Assembly: GCF_030646925.1 (NCBI RefSeq)
Contig: NZ_JAUSKL010000063.1
Location: 1 to 64,000 of the forward strand
Direction of reading: 5' to 3'
From: Candidatus Binatus sp.
GTDB taxonomy: Bacteria > Desulfobacterota > Binatia > Binatales > Binataceae
DNA length: 64,000 nucleotides
The translations under genes and the position numbers were made by a program. Below, piece by piece: positions 9,517 to 19,947 of this stretch; position 1 is the stretch's first letter, and each line of letters starts with the position of its first letter. Under the pieces are notes generated by a model. It was not told the DNA's origin, did not search any database, and was given only the letters and a program-made list of their open reading frames with translations.

Positions 9517-10785
9517 TCAGTGGCGCGGGGCGTGATGCGTCGCCGCGGCGCGCGCGCGTGCGCGCAGTTTCGCCGCAGCATGCTCGAGCGGTTTCAGAAT
9601 CGCGGTGCCCGAGGTCATAAACTCTGCGATTCGCGACAACGCCGCCAGATCGCCCACGCCCGTCTCGATTTCCGGCGCGATCGCGAGCGTGATTCCAGCC
9701 GGCAGATCGCGCGCAAAGCTCGCGACGCGCTCGATCTCGTCGAGCGTGCGACGCCGATAATTCTCGAAATAGTCGATCAGGCGGAAGACGCCGCCGCGCT
9801 TAACGACTCCGTCACGAACGTTCGATCGCAACTCCGCAACCTCTGCCAGATGGCCCAGCGGATCGCCGCTCGAATTCGCGACCGCCGACCAGGTGCGCTC
9901 GTCGAGGAAGCGATTGATCACGATCGCCGACAGCGTGAGCTTCTCAGCGCGCATCTCGGCGATCAGCTCGCGCGCCTGGCGCAATCGATCCGCCTCGGCC
10001 GTCGTCACCAGCACGAATCGCACGACTGGCGAATGCAGCAACGCTTCGGTCTTGCGCAAACGATCGACGATGCCGTCGATGCTGTCGGCCATCGCGGCAA
10101 AAAAATCCGTAATGGTCGAGAGCACCGTGCTGCCCGCGAATCGCTCGAGCTCGCGGACCACGAACCGCGCGGCCTCGCTGGCGAGGCGAATCGCGATGCG
10201 CGATGCCGACAGCGACGGCGTGAAAAGCCATCGCGCGGTGCGCGAATCGAGCAGCCGGATCATCCGCGCCGGGGTCTGCAGAAATTCGAAAGCGTGCGAA
10301 GCGGGCGGCGTATCGACGATCTCTAGTTCGAAGGCCGCGGTCTGATGCAGATCGTAGAGCTGTTGCAGCGCCGCGAATGCCTCCGATCCCGCAAATTCCG
10401 CCGTCAGGCTTTGGTAGAACGGATTTTCGAGAATCCTGGCCAGCCGCGCCGGGTCCGTGACGAAGCGCTCGACGATCGCGTCCCACGCGCCCTTCACGTC
10501 GAGCATCATCGCCGATAGCTGGAGCGTATTGCTGAGGCCCGCGGCGCGCAGTTGCCGTTCGCCGATTCGAGTCGGATGCCCGCCGAGGCGCGCAAGACCC
10601 AAGGCGTCGCGGAGCCGCCGCGACGGATCGACGGTGATCAGCGCGGTGCTCAGATTGGCCGACGCGCCCGCAATTCCGAGCGCCGCCGCGACCGTCGTCT
10701 TACCGACGCCGCCGGTGCCGAGCAGTATCGGGATCGATCCCCTGGTGAGCAGGTCTTTCAAATGCGGCTCCGAACGATCGTGCAC
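9517..10785 (-). CDS. ArsA/Get3-like P-loop ATPase with altered signature
   Basis: A protein of about 422 residues in the ArsA/Get3 branch of SIMIBI ATPases. The Walker A reads LLGTGGVGKTTVAAALG, followed by switch I-like ITVDPSRRLRDALG. The later EIVDTPPASHAFEFL corresponds to the DTAPTGHTLR signal loop of ArsA. The first signature lysine (KGGVGKT in canonical ArsA/MinD) is Thr here, and the DTxPxGH motif is altered. No arsenic genes are nearby, so arsenite transport should not be assumed. The start is uncertain: GTG 10785 gives a family-like N-terminus, while TTG 10845 adds 20 residues. Confidence 0.75.
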   Translation of the reverse strand: MHDRSEPHLKDLLTRGSIPILLGTGGVGKTTVAAALGIAGASANLSTALITVDPSRRLRDALGLARLGGHPTRIGERQLRAAGLSNTLQLSAMMLDVKGAWDAIVERFVTDPARLARILENPFYQSLTAEFAGSEAFAALQQLYDLHQTAAFELEIVDTPPASHAFEFLQTPARMIRLLDSRTARWLFTPSLSASRIAIRLASEAARFVVRELERFAGSTVLSTITDFFAAMADSIDGIVDRLRKTEALLHSPVVRFVLVTTAEADRLRQARELIAEMRAEKLTLSAIVINRFLDERTWSAVANSSGDPLGHLAEVAELRSNVRDGVVKRGGVFRLIDYFENYRRRTLDEIERVASFARDLPAGITLAIAPEIETGVGDLAALSRIAEFMTSGTAILKPLEHAAAKLRARARAAATHHAPRH

Positions 10786-10920
10786 GATAGCAGGAGCCGC
10801 GCCGCGAAGTCTTGCGCCAACGGTTGTCGCGACCGGCTGATACAAATTGCATCTCGATCGGACGTATCGATTAGACGATGCTGCGCCGAGGGCATAGGAT
10901 TTTCGCGCGGGGAAATCAGG

Positions 10921-12255
10921 ATGGAATGGATTGCTGCATTGATTGCCGGAGTGGCGATTGGAGCGCTGATCGGATGGCTCTTTGCGCGCGCAAACGCCGC
11001 CGGCGCGATCGCAACGGCGGTGCAGGAACGCGCCCAGCGCGAAGAACTTGCTAAGGCTCTCACCGAACTGCGCGACAAATTGGCGATAGCGCAGTCAGAA
11101 AAAGTCACAGCAGACACAGAGCTCAAAAACGCAAAAGAGAGAATTGAGCAGGAACGCGCGCTGCTCGATGACGCAGAAAAGAGACTGACCGATACGTTCA
11201 AGTCACTTGCGGCCGATGCGCTGCGTACCACATCGGACGATTTTATCAAGCGCGCGGACGAGAAATTCCGCGCCGAGCGCGAAACGGCGGGGAAGGATTT
11301 CGAAGCGCGGCAAAAGTCGATCGATGAACTCGTGAAGCCGGCACGTGAGTCGCTGACCAAGCTCGACGGCGAACTGCGCAGAATCGAGAAGGACCGGAGC
11401 GAATCGCAGGGGAATATCAAGTCTCAGCTTGAATCGCTCGGCGCACAGACGGGCAGGTTGGTGGACGCTCTCAAGACGCCTGTGGTCCGAGGCCGGTGGG
11501 GCGAAGTTCAGCTTCGCAACGTGGCGGAGATCGCCGGTATGACCGATCATTGCGACTTCTTTGAGCAGGAAAGCGTCACGACAGATGACGGGCGGCTGCG
11601 CCCCGATATGGTTGTGCGCCTGCCCGGTGGAAAGATTGTGGTGGTCGATTCGAAGGTACCGCTCAAAGCTTACCTGGAAGCACTGGAGGTGGCGGACGAC
11701 GAGGCACGCAGGGTTAAGCTCAAGGAGCACGCTGCGCAGATCCGCAAGCACGTTGACCAGCTTAGCTCGAAATCGTACCAGGAGGCGCTGAAGCCGACGC
11801 CGGAATTCGTCGTTCTGTTCCTGCCGGGCGAGATGTTCTTCAGCGCCGCGCTGCAACAGGATCCTGCGTTAATCGAGGACGCTGCCTTGAAGAAGGTCGT
11901 GCTCGCCTCGCCGACGACCCTGATCGCCGTACTTAAGGCGGTGGCCTACGGATGGCGTCAGGAACAGCTCGCGGAGAACGCGCAACGCATCGCCGAGCTT
12001 GGCAAAGATTTGTATGAACGCGTGAGCACCATGGCAGAACACATCGAAGATATTGGTGGCGATCTCAACAAAGCTGTCGGCTCGTACAACAAGGCCGTCG
12101 GTTCACTGGAACGAATGGTTCTTCCCGCGGCGCGCCGGTTCAAGGAACTCGGCGTTGGCGGCAATAAGGATATACCTGAACTGAATCCGGTCGATAACGT
12201 CCCGCGCCAGTTGACCTTGACAGCGCTGCCGGAGACCGAGCGCCACGACGACTAG
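10921..12255 (+). CDS. rmuC: DNA recombination protein RmuC
   Basis: A 444-residue RmuC-family protein. It has an N-terminal hydrophobic segment (about residues 3-22, AALIAGVAIGALIGWLF), then a coiled coil to about residue 170. The conserved RmuC domain follows, with VRGRWGEVQLRNVAEIAGM, LPGGKIVVVDSKVPLKAYL and SPTTLIAVLKAVAYGWRQE. RmuC limits inversions at short inverted repeats and has a predicted nuclease-like fold. The ATG at 10921 follows AGG and places the membrane anchor at the start. Monocistronic, divergent from the ArsA-like gene. Confidence 0.95.
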   Translation: MEWIAALIAGVAIGALIGWLFARANAAGAIATAVQERAQREELAKALTELRDKLAIAQSEKVTADTELKNAKERIEQERALLDDAEKRLTDTFKSLAADALRTTSDDFIKRADEKFRAERETAGKDFEARQKSIDELVKPARESLTKLDGELRRIEKDRSESQGNIKSQLESLGAQTGRLVDALKTPVVRGRWGEVQLRNVAEIAGMTDHCDFFEQESVTTDDGRLRPDMVVRLPGGKIVVVDSKVPLKAYLEALEVADDEARRVKLKEHAAQIRKHVDQLSSKSYQEALKPTPEFVVLFLPGEMFFSAALQQDPALIEDAALKKVVLASPTTLIAVLKAVAYGWRQEQLAENAQRIAELGKDLYERVSTMAEHIEDIGGDLNKAVGSYNKAVGSLERMVLPAARRFKELGVGGNKDIPELNPVDNVPRQLTLTALPETERHDD

Positions 12256-12270
12256 GCGTGCGCCTAGCGT

Positions 12271-13461
12271 CTATTCGGTTTCCTGGTCCGACGGCGGTGG
12301 CGGTTTTAGCTGACTGCGCTCATTGCCGGCGACGATCCATCGCTCGACTTCGGCGCGTTCGCGTTTCAGAAACGATCCGATCGCGTTGCGCAATCCCGGA
12401 TGCGCGATGTAATGCGTGCTGCGCGTGAGCGCCGGATCGAAACCGCGGAGCCATTTGTATTCGCCGCCGGCGCCCGGCTCGTAGCGCTGAATGCCGCGCG
12501 CGATCGCGTGCTCGATTCCCGCGTAGTAGCACACGTTGAAGTGAAGAAATCTGACGTCGCGGAAGCATCCCCAGTAGCGCCCGTACATCACGTTCGCCTT
12601 CGCGAGATTCACCGCGCCTGCGATCAGTTCGCGGCCGTCGTACGCGCCGATGAACACCATGTTGCGTTTGAAGCGCTCGCGGATGATGCCGAAAAATTTC
12701 TCGGTGAGATACTGCCGCCCCCAGTAGAGCTTTTCGATTGTCGAGCAGTAGATCGCGTACATCTGCGCGAAAGTGCGATCGGGAATTTCCTCGCCCGCGA
12801 GCACGCGAATCTCGACGCCCTGCTCGATCATCGCGTTGCGCTCGTGACGCACCGCGGTGCGGCGCTTGTGCTTCAGCCGGTTCAGGTAATCGTCGAAGGT
12901 CGCGAAGTTCGTGTTGTGCCAGTGATATTGGTAGCCGAGCCGCTCCATGAATCCGATCGGTTCGAGCGCCGCCGATTCGTCCGGCTCGCAAAAATTGATA
13001 TGCACCGACGAGAGCTTGTTGTCCTCGCAGATCGACGCGAGCGCGAGCCCGATCAATTTCACCAGGCCGGCGCGGTCGCTGCCCGGCGCAGTCAGAAATC
13101 GCCGGCCAGTATGCGGCGTGAACGGCACGCCGACCATCATTTTCGGGAAGTAGCGAATGCCCGATCGATCGGCGGCGTCGGCCCAGCCGTGATCGAACAC
13201 GAACTCGCCCATGCTGTGCGTCTTCAAATAGAGCGGGCAGGCTGCGACGATGCGCTTCTTCGGCCCTTCGCGGACGACCAGATGATAGGGCGCCCAGCCG
13301 GTTTTGCGCGTCGCCGAGCCGGATTGCTCCATCGCGTTCAGCCAGTCCCATTCGACGAACGGCGAATCGTCGGGCGCGAGCAGGCCGTCCCACGCGTCGC
13401 GCGGAATTTTGTCGATGCCCTCGACGATGCCCGCTTCGACGCGCGGCGCGGAATCATTCAT
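12271..13461 (-). CDS. COG3146 N-acyltransferase (GNAT/FemAB-like)
   Basis: A 396-residue member of the COG3146/DUF482 family, often named peptidoglycan biosynthesis protein or predicted N-acyltransferase. Characteristic stretches include SPFVEWDWLNAMEQSGSA, YLKTHSMGEFVFDHGWA, the central LKHKRRTAVRHERN and the C-terminal YEPGAGGEYKWLRGFDP. The fold is a double GNAT as in FemX-type aminoacyl transferases. The substrate is unknown. It converges on rmuC with a 15-nt gap. Confidence 0.85.
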   Translation of the reverse strand: MNDSAPRVEAGIVEGIDKIPRDAWDGLLAPDDSPFVEWDWLNAMEQSGSATRKTGWAPYHLVVREGPKKRIVAACPLYLKTHSMGEFVFDHGWADAADRSGIRYFPKMMVGVPFTPHTGRRFLTAPGSDRAGLVKLIGLALASICEDNKLSSVHINFCEPDESAALEPIGFMERLGYQYHWHNTNFATFDDYLNRLKHKRRTAVRHERNAMIEQGVEIRVLAGEEIPDRTFAQMYAIYCSTIEKLYWGRQYLTEKFFGIIRERFKRNMVFIGAYDGRELIAGAVNLAKANVMYGRYWGCFRDVRFLHFNVCYYAGIEHAIARGIQRYEPGAGGEYKWLRGFDPALTRSTHYIAHPGLRNAIGSFLKRERAEVERWIVAGNERSQLKPPPPSDQETE

Positions 13462-13627
13462 TTAGTGTTGGTCCCTCGGTTCGATCGCTCATCGAAATCA
13501 TACACGACGATTCAGATTAACAAGGTCGGCGTCGCGCAGAAATACGGACTCGCGCAACGCCGCAAAAATTTGCCACAATACTCACCTCAACTCCGCGGAT
13601 TTGCTATTCTGTTGAGGCGGGGGGAGC

Positions 13628-14029
13628 GTGCCCTCGAATGATGAGATGATCGATTACCTATTGAAGAACATCATCAGTGCTCGCAGCACCGACGGCGATG
13701 GCGACGATGCGGGCGGCCGCTCCGGCAATGGCGACATTGTTACCGAGCGCAAGACGCGGACCAAATCCAAAACCGCCAAGCCGCCGTTGTACAAGGTGAT
13801 CCTGCTCAACGACGACTACACGCCGATGGAATTCGTGGTCGAAATTTTGAAGGCGGTTTTTCACAAACAACACGCCGAGGCTACCCGGATCATGCTGCAC
13901 GTGCATCAGAACGGGATGGGAATCGCGGGCGTCTACCCGTACGAAGTCGCGGAAACCAAAGTGCATACGGTGGAGGAACTCGCGCGCGAGGCGCTGTATC
14001 CGCTGAAGTGCGTGATGGAAAAGGAGTAG
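13628..14029 (+). CDS. clpS: ATP-dependent Clp protease adaptor ClpS
   Basis: A 133-residue N-end-rule adaptor that hands substrates to ClpA. The conserved domain begins with [20 protein letters not shown], where the NDDYTPMEF loop lines the N-degron pocket, and continues to [14 protein letters not shown]. The first 50 residues are a charged, low-complexity extension. The start is a GTG at 13628 directly after a GGGGGAG ribosome site; an in-frame ATG at 13646 is the alternative. clpA starts 21 nt downstream, so the two are probably co-transcribed. Confidence 0.95.
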   Translation: MPSNDEMIDYLLKNIISARSTDGDGDDAGGRSGNGDIVTERKTRTKSKTAKPPLYKVILLNDDYTPMEFVVEILKAVFHKQHAEATRIMLHVHQNGMGIAGVYPYEVAETKVHTVEELAREALYPLKCVMEKE

Positions 14030-14050
14030 AGGCCGGCCGGCCGATCTTGG

Positions 14051-16396
14051 ATGGCTTCATCGAACAACAACATTATGATTAGCCGCGAACTACAGGTCAC
14101 GCTTCAGCTTGCGATGACCGAGGCCGTCAATCGCCGTCACGAATTCGTCTGCCTCGAGCATCTGCTGTTCGCGATGCTGCACGACGTGACGAGCACCACG
14201 ATTCTGAAAAACTGCGGCGCCGATCTCGACGCGTTGCGGCGCAAGCTCGGGCATTACCTTGACGACCAGGTCGAGCGGATGCCCAAGGGCGAGGAAATCT
14301 CGCCGCGTTATGCGGTCGGCGTGCAGCGCGCGTTGCAGCGCGCCGCGCTGCACGTGCAATCGGCGGGCCGCCAGGAAATCACCGGCGGCAACGTGCTGGT
14401 CGCGATGTTCCACGAGACTGAATCGCCCGCGATTTTTTTCCTGCAAGAGCAGGGCGTCACGCGCTTCGACGTGATCAACTATCTCTCGCACGGCGTATCG
14501 AAGCTCCCCGCCGAAGAACCCGAAGACAAGGACGACGAATCGAGCGAGCACGACGAGCACGAAAGCAGCCACGATCACGACGGCGGCGACGAAGAGGGCG
14601 AGCGAAAAATGTCTCCGTCGAAGGCGCTCAACACTTACGCGATCAATCTCGCCACGCGCGCCGCCGAAGGCAAAATCGATCCGCTGGTCGGGCGCAAGAA
14701 GGAACTCGAGCGCGCCGTGCACGTGCTGCTCCGCCGGCGCAAGAACAATCCGGTGTTCGTCGGCGAAGCCGGCGTCGGCAAGACGGCGCTCGCGGAAGGA
14801 CTCGCGCTCGCGATTCACAACGGCGACGTGCCCGACGCGCTGAAAGGCGTCGAGATCTACGCGCTCGACATGGGCGCGCTGCTCGCGGGCACGCGCTTTC
14901 GCGGCGACTTCGAGCAACGCCTGAAGGCCGTGATCAAGGCGGTGCTTGGCAACAGCAAGCGAATCCTCTTCATCGACGAGATTCACACGATCGTCGGCGC
15001 CGGCGCCGCGTCGGGCGGCACCATGGACGCCTCGAATCTGCTGAAACCGGCGCTCGCGTCGGGCGACTTGCGATGTATCGGATCGACGACCTACCAGGAG
15101 TACAAGCGCTCGTTCGACAAGGACAAGGCGCTCGCGCGGCGCTTCCAGCGGATCGACGTGGTCGAGCCGACGCAGGACGAGGCGGTGCAAATCCTCGCGG
15201 GAATCAAGTCGTACTACGAAAAGCATCACAACGTCCGCTACACCAGTTCGTCGATCAAGGCGGCGGTCGAACTTTCCGCGCGCTATGTGAACGATCGCTT
15301 CCTGCCGGACAAGGCAATCGACGTGATGGACGAGGCGGGCGTCGCGGGGCATCTCCGCAGCGCCGGCAGCACAGAGCCGGTGACCGTCGGCACTCGCGAC
15401 ATGGAACGCACGGTCGCACGGATGGCGAAAATTCCGGAGCGCACGGTGTCCGCGACCGATCGCGGCCGCCTGCAGACGCTCGACGAAGACATGAAGCTCG
15501 CCGTGTTCGGCCAGGACGAGGCGATCAACTCGGTCGCTCGCGCGATCAAGCTCGCGCGCTCGGGGCTGTCGCATCCGGACAAGCCGGTCGGCGCATTCCT
15601 GTTCGCCGGTCCCACCGGCGTCGGCAAAACCGAAGTCGCGAAGCAACTCGCCAAAGTGATGGGCGTCGAGTTCATCCGCTTCGACATGAGCGAGTACATG
15701 GAGCGGCACACGGTGTCGCGGCTGATCGGCGCGCCGCCGGGCTACGTCGGCTTCGATCAGGGCGGGCTCTTGACCGACGCGATCAACAAGACGCCGCACT
15801 GCGTCCTGCTGCTCGACGAGATCGAAAAAGCGCATCCCGACCTGTTCAACATCCTGCTGCAAGTGATGGATCACGCGACGCTCACCGACAACAACGGGCG
15901 CAAGGCGGACTTCCGCAACGTGATCCTCGTGATGACGACCAATGCGGGCGCGCAGGAATTGTCGCGCGCGATGATCGGATTCCACGGCGGCCTCGGGCAG
16001 GGCAATCCGAAGAGCGTGATCGAGCGGATGTTCGCGCCGGAATTCCGCAACCGGCTGTCGGCGACGATCGATTTCGCGGCGCTCAGTCCGCCCGTGATGG
16101 TGCGCGTGGTCGATAAGTTCCTCGCCGAGTTGCAGGAGCGCCTCGACAAGCAGAAGGTCACGCTGAACGTCACCGCCGAGGCGAAAAAATGGCTCGCGGA
16201 GCACGGTCACGATCCGCGCTTCGGCGCGCGTCCGCTCGGGCGCCTGATCGAAAACGAGATCTCGCGCGTGCTCGCGGACGAGGTGCTGTTCGGCAAGCTG
16301 ACCAAGGGCGGCAAGGCTAACGTCGATCTCGACGGAGACAAGTTGAGCTTCGCGTACGAGCCGAACCCGTCGCGGCAACCCGCGTCAGTCGCGTAG
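14051..16396 (+). CDS. clpA: ATP-dependent Clp protease ATP-binding subunit ClpA
   Basis: A 781-residue AAA+ unfoldase with two ATPase modules that feeds substrates to ClpP. The N-domain (1-140) contains [15 protein letters not shown]1 has Walker [14 protein letters not shown] and Walker [12 protein letters not shown]2 has [13 protein letters not shown] and [13 protein letters not shown], then the C-terminal [14 protein letters not shown]. No coiled-coil middle domain is present, which separates it from ClpB. Between the N domain and D1 lies an unusual Asp/Glu/His-rich linker (about residues 153-187). clpP is not in the window. Confidence 0.97.
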   Translation: MASSNNNIMISRELQVTLQLAMTEAVNRRHEFVCLEHLLFAMLHDVTSTTILKNCGADLDALRRKLGHYLDDQVERMPKGEEISPRYAVGVQRALQRAALHVQSAGRQEITGGNVLVAMFHETESPAIFFLQEQGVTRFDVINYLSHGVSKLPAEEPEDKDDESSEHDEHESSHDHDGGDEEGERKMSPSKALNTYAINLATRAAEGKIDPLVGRKKELERAVHVLLRRRKNNPVFVGEAGVGKTALAEGLALAIHNGDVPDALKGVEIYALDMGALLAGTRFRGDFEQRLKAVIKAVLGNSKRILFIDEIHTIVGAGAASGGTMDASNLLKPALASGDLRCIGSTTYQEYKRSFDKDKALARRFQRIDVVEPTQDEAVQILAGIKSYYEKHHNVRYTSSSIKAAVELSARYVNDRFLPDKAIDVMDEAGVAGHLRSAGSTEPVTVGTRDMERTVARMAKIPERTVSATDRGRLQTLDEDMKLAVFGQDEAINSVARAIKLARSGLSHPDKPVGAFLFAGPTGVGKTEVAKQLAKVMGVEFIRFDMSEYMERHTVSRLIGAPPGYVGFDQGGLLTDAINKTPHCVLLLDEIEKAHPDLFNILLQVMDHATLTDNNGRKADFRNVILVMTTNAGAQELSRAMIGFHGGLGQGNPKSVIERMFAPEFRNRLSATIDFAALSPPVMVRVVDKFLAELQERLDKQKVTLNVTAEAKKWLAEHGHDPRFGARPLGRLIENEISRVLADEVLFGKLTKGGKANVDLDGDKLSFAYEPNPSRQPASVA

Positions 16397-16769
16397 AGGG
16401 GAGATCGAAACCGCAGATTACGCTGATTACGCCGATTAAGATCGGCGCGACTCTGCAGCGGACGACGGCCTTACTGTTCCGTCATCCCGAGCGAAGGCTG
16501 CCGGAGAGGTGGATCTCGATCGAGCAGCGCGACAGTTCGCCCCGCCTGAGCGATCCCACCCAAAGAGCGCTTCAGAAAAGTTTGTCATTCAGAGCGCAGC
16601 GAAGAATCCCGGATCTTATTCCTTGACTAGTGTTCACCCGACGACTGCACCCTCACCGCCTCGTCGCTCAGGCGCCTCGGCCGCCTCTCCCGCAACGGAG
16701 CGGGCGAGGCATTCGAAGGCAGCCTCCGGGATGATGGAGGAGGACTGCGGAATCTGCGGTTAGTTTTTT
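16397..16769. repeat. Intergenic region made of dispersed repeats
   Basis: No gene is seen. The span begins with CCGCAGATTACGCTGATTACG and contains GTCATTCAGAGCGCAGCGAA with GAATCCCGGATC (16588-16618). It then holds a long unit at about 16647-16735: CACCCTCACC...CCTCTCCCGCAACGGAGCGG, then GCGAGG and GGCAGCCTCCGGG. The last two belong to families repeated near 27419, 27530, 27607 and 35190-35450. Confidence 0.75.
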
Positions 16770-18395
16770 TTACAGCGGCTTTTGCAGCACGGTCGGATGC
16801 ACCCATTCGGGGCCGCCAGTCTCAGGGTGATCGATATTGTAGTGCAGGCCGCGCGATTCATGCCGGCTCATCGCGGAGCGCACGATCAACTCGGCCACCT
16901 TGGCGAGGTTGCGCAACTCGATCGTGTCCGCATCGAGCAGATGGTCCCAGTAGTAGCTGTGGATTTCTTCCTTCACCAATTCGATTCTGCGTAGCGCGCG
17001 TTCGAGCCGCCGATCGCTGCGCACGATTCCGACGTAGTTCCACATCAGGCGCCGAATCTCGTCCCAGCTTTGCGTGATCATCACGCGTTCTTCGCTGCGA
17101 ATCGCGCGCCCGGGATCCCACTCCGGAAATTCCGGCGGCGCGCCCGCGCCCGACGCGACCAGTTCCCGCGCCGAGGCACATCCGCGGCGCCCCATCACCG
17201 CCGCTTCGAGCAGTGAGTTCGACGCGAGGCGATTCGCGCCGTGCAGTCCGGTCATCGCGACTTCGCCCGCCGCATACAGGCGCGGGATCGTGGTGCGGCC
17301 GTCGAGATCGGTCGCGACGCCGCCGCACATATAATGAGCCGCCGGCACTACCGGGATTGGGCCCTGGGTCAGATCATAGCCAAAGCTCAAGCATCGCTTG
17401 AAGATATTCGGGAAGCGGCGCTTGATGAAATCCGCGTCGCGATGACTCAAATCGAGGTGCACGTACTCGAGTCCGTGGCGCTTCATCTCGGCGTCGATTG
17501 CGCGCGCGACGACGTCCCTTGGCGCCAGTTCCGCGTCGGGATGATAGCGCTTCATGAACGGGGCGCCGTCGGGCAGTTTCAGGATCGCGCCCTCGCCGCG
17601 CAGCGCCTCTGAGATCAGGAATGACTTTGCCGCCGGATGAAACAGGCAGGTTGGATGGAACTGGTAGAACTCCAGATTCGCGACCGCCGCGCCCGCGCGG
17701 TATGCCATCGCGACGCCGTCGCCCGACGCGATATCCGGGTTGGTGGTGTAAAGATAGACTTTGCCGGCGCCGCCGGTCGCGAGCATCGTGGCGCGCGAAA
17801 TCACCTTGCGAATCTCATGCGTATCGTGATCGAGCGCATACACGCCCCAGCAGGCGCCCGGCTTGCCCGCCGCCGGCGTCTCGACCAGCAGATTCACCGC
17901 GACGTGATTCTCGAGCGTGCGGATATTCGGGATGCGCGCCGCGGCCTCGGTCAGCGCGCGCATGATCTCGCGCCCGGTTAGATCCTGCGCATGCAGCACG
18001 CGGCGATGACTATGCCCGCCCTCCTGTCCGAGGTCGTATTCGACTTCGGTGTCGTCGGTAGCAGCAGTCTCGACCCTGGTGAAGCGCGTGCCGAGCCGAA
18101 TCAGCTCGCGAATAGTCTCCGGCCCTTCGCGCACGATGGTCTCGACCGCGGCGCGATCGCAAAGACCCGCGCCGGCGCGCAGCGTGTCCTCGACGTGCGA
18201 CTCGAAGGAATCATCGACGCTCCACACGCTCGCGATACCGCCTTGCGCATACGCGGTGTTGGCTTCCGAACTGCCCGCCTTGGTCAGCACCGTGACGGTG
18301 CCGAATTCCGCCGCCTTGATCGCGAAAGTGAGGCCCGCGATTCCGCCGCCGATTACCAGGAAGTCGCTGAACAGTTGCGGATTTTGTTTCGCCAT
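16770..18395 (-). CDS. nadB: L-aspartate oxidase
   Basis: A 541-residue FAD enzyme that oxidises L-aspartate to iminoaspartate, the first step of NAD synthesis. It has the dinucleotide fold FLVIGGGIAGLTFAIKAA at the N-terminus, NTAYAQGGIA, the active-site region EFYQFHPTCLFHP, the C-terminal FAD contact PRLYAAGEVAMTGLHGANR and a succinate-dehydrogenase-like helical C-domain. The ATG at 18395 is preceded by GAGGCTCC. nadA and nadC are not adjacent. Confidence 0.95.
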   Translation of the reverse strand: MAKQNPQLFSDFLVIGGGIAGLTFAIKAAEFGTVTVLTKAGSSEANTAYAQGGIASVWSVDDSFESHVEDTLRAGAGLCDRAAVETIVREGPETIRELIRLGTRFTRVETAATDDTEVEYDLGQEGGHSHRRVLHAQDLTGREIMRALTEAAARIPNIRTLENHVAVNLLVETPAAGKPGACWGVYALDHDTHEIRKVISRATMLATGGAGKVYLYTTNPDIASGDGVAMAYRAGAAVANLEFYQFHPTCLFHPAAKSFLISEALRGEGAILKLPDGAPFMKRYHPDAELAPRDVVARAIDAEMKRHGLEYVHLDLSHRDADFIKRRFPNIFKRCLSFGYDLTQGPIPVVPAAHYMCGGVATDLDGRTTIPRLYAAGEVAMTGLHGANRLASNSLLEAAVMGRRGCASARELVASGAGAPPEFPEWDPGRAIRSEERVMITQSWDEIRRLMWNYVGIVRSDRRLERALRRIELVKEEIHSYYWDHLLDADTIELRNLAKVAELIVRSAMSRHESRGLHYNIDHPETGGPEWVHPTVLQKPL

Positions 18396-18533
18396 CAAGG
18401 AGCCTCGATCAGGCGCATGCGGAGCGCGAAGCGGATCAAATTGGTTGCGTCATTTTGACGCTACTCGCCTCGAACGCAACCAGTCAAGCGCGACCCACCG
18501 GATCGCTGACTCATTCGGCTCTTCGACCTTGAA

Positions 18534-19862
18534 CTAGTGCGGATCGTAGCCTTGCGCTTTGGGATTGAAGATGTGGTTCGTCGGCGGGTCCGAGTCGAGC
18601 ACATTCGGTTCCTCTTCCATGTTCAGAGAAAGAAAAAACAGCGGCCGATCGCCCGTGACATAGAAGTCGTCGGCCAGCACCATCGAGGTTTCGTCGTTGG
18701 GCAGAGTCTGCCGGTTCCACATCGGCAGCAGACCGTCGGGGGTCGCCTCTCGATAGAACTGCGCGCCCAGGAAAAGGTAAGTCTCCTTGTCGAGATATAA
18801 TTTGGCGGGAAGGATATTCTCCGGCGCGGCCCGCGGCGTCATCTCGAGAACATAGGCCGGCCTGACCTCGCAATCGACGTGGCCAAGCCGTGTCGCGCTC
18901 AGATTCCGCTGGATTCCTGCCCGCCCGCCCTTCGCGTCCAGGCACGCCAGCAGCGGCTGCTCGCCGAGCAATTTGTACGTGTATGCCTCCGTCTTGGGCG
19001 GCACGTATTCCCACCAGAACTGGGCGCACGCGTAGGTGCACGACTGATGCGGATAGCCGCCCCGCAATTTCATCCGCCGCCAGCGCCTCACCGCGATCGG
19101 GAAATACCACGAGTCGCTGCTCCGCGCCGGATCGAGGTATTGAATCATGATGTAGGCGTTCGGCTCGGGGCCGCAGTAGTTGCCGCGTTGCTTGTACTCG
19201 ACCGGGGAATCGCGATGGTGCGAGTCGGCCAACTCCCGCATCGTATGCATGTAGCGCACGATCACGATCTGCTCGCAGCTCCCCTCATTGCGGACATCGC
19301 GATGAGCGTCATCTTCGACCAGTTGCCCGGGATGCGCGGCGTCAACTATCCACGCTCTCGTTTTCTGCATCGCAAGCAGCGTCACCTGCGGCGGGATGAA
19401 TGGGCCCCAATGCCAGTTGTACGCGATCTTGACCGCCGCCTTGGGGTCGGCGCGCTCGATAACCGGGAAGGGCAGCCCGGCGACGTAATTTTGGATCACA
19501 TCCTCGGAATCCAGGCGCACCTGCCCCGAGTACTGCTCCGTCGCCTGTTGATATGCGCGCGGCCATGCGATGCGCCGTGCTGGCACCACATCCACCGTCA
19601 GGCCGTGTTCGATCAGGAAGCCCATCGCCGGCGGGATCAGCGAAGCAAACTTGCTCATGTTGCCGCGATCGATCGTCGTTCCAGGCGGCGCGGATGAAGA
19701 CGCTGCCGCCGCGGCAATCTCGCTTGATGGTTTCGACTCGCCCGCGGCGATACCCGCCACCGCAAGCAGGTACGCGATCAGAACCATGGCAGCGAAGCGA
19801 TTCGACGCACGAGCGCGCGCATCGTACACGGTGAAGGTTCGATTCCTCACGCGGTGGAGCAT
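18534..19862 (-). CDS. Exported DUF1329-family protein
   Basis: A 442-residue protein with a hydrophobic stretch at residues 24-40 (AAMVLIAYLLAVAGIAAG), probably a signal peptide. The mature part contains PRAYQQATEQYSGQVRLD, NYVAGLPFPVIERADP, AVKIAYNWHW and, near the end, a run of beta-strand sequence. These match the DUF1329 family (LolB/outer-membrane-sorting-like proteins) as I recall it. Function is unknown; family members are often next to lipid-export or degradation genes. Carbonic anhydrase follows upstream in the same direction. The start could instead be a GTG at 19850. Confidence 0.7.
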   Translation of the reverse strand: MLHRVRNRTFTVYDARARASNRFAAMVLIAYLLAVAGIAAGESKPSSEIAAAAASSSAPPGTTIDRGNMSKFASLIPPAMGFLIEHGLTVDVVPARRIAWPRAYQQATEQYSGQVRLDSEDVIQNYVAGLPFPVIERADPKAAVKIAYNWHWGPFIPPQVTLLAMQKTRAWIVDAAHPGQLVEDDAHRDVRNEGSCEQIVIVRYMHTMRELADSHHRDSPVEYKQRGNYCGPEPNAYIMIQYLDPARSSDSWYFPIAVRRWRRMKLRGGYPHQSCTYACAQFWWEYVPPKTEAYTYKLLGEQPLLACLDAKGGRAGIQRNLSATRLGHVDCEVRPAYVLEMTPRAAPENILPAKLYLDKETYLFLGAQFYREATPDGLLPMWNRQTLPNDETSMVLADDFYVTGDRPLFFLSLNMEEEPNVLDSDPPTNHIFNPKAQGYDPH

Positions 19863-19947
19863 CGTCGATACGGCCTACGCCGCGCAACTGCGGACCCGGA
19901 ATTTTTTCACCTCGAAGACCAGGAATGACGGAGTGGCGGCTCGAAAC

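Noticed and set aside
14090-16378. Long minus-strand open frame of 762 codons opposite clpA
   Set aside because: An antisense shadow caused by GC-rich third positions; composition is dominated by Arg, His and Ala and no motif is present, while clpA is certain.
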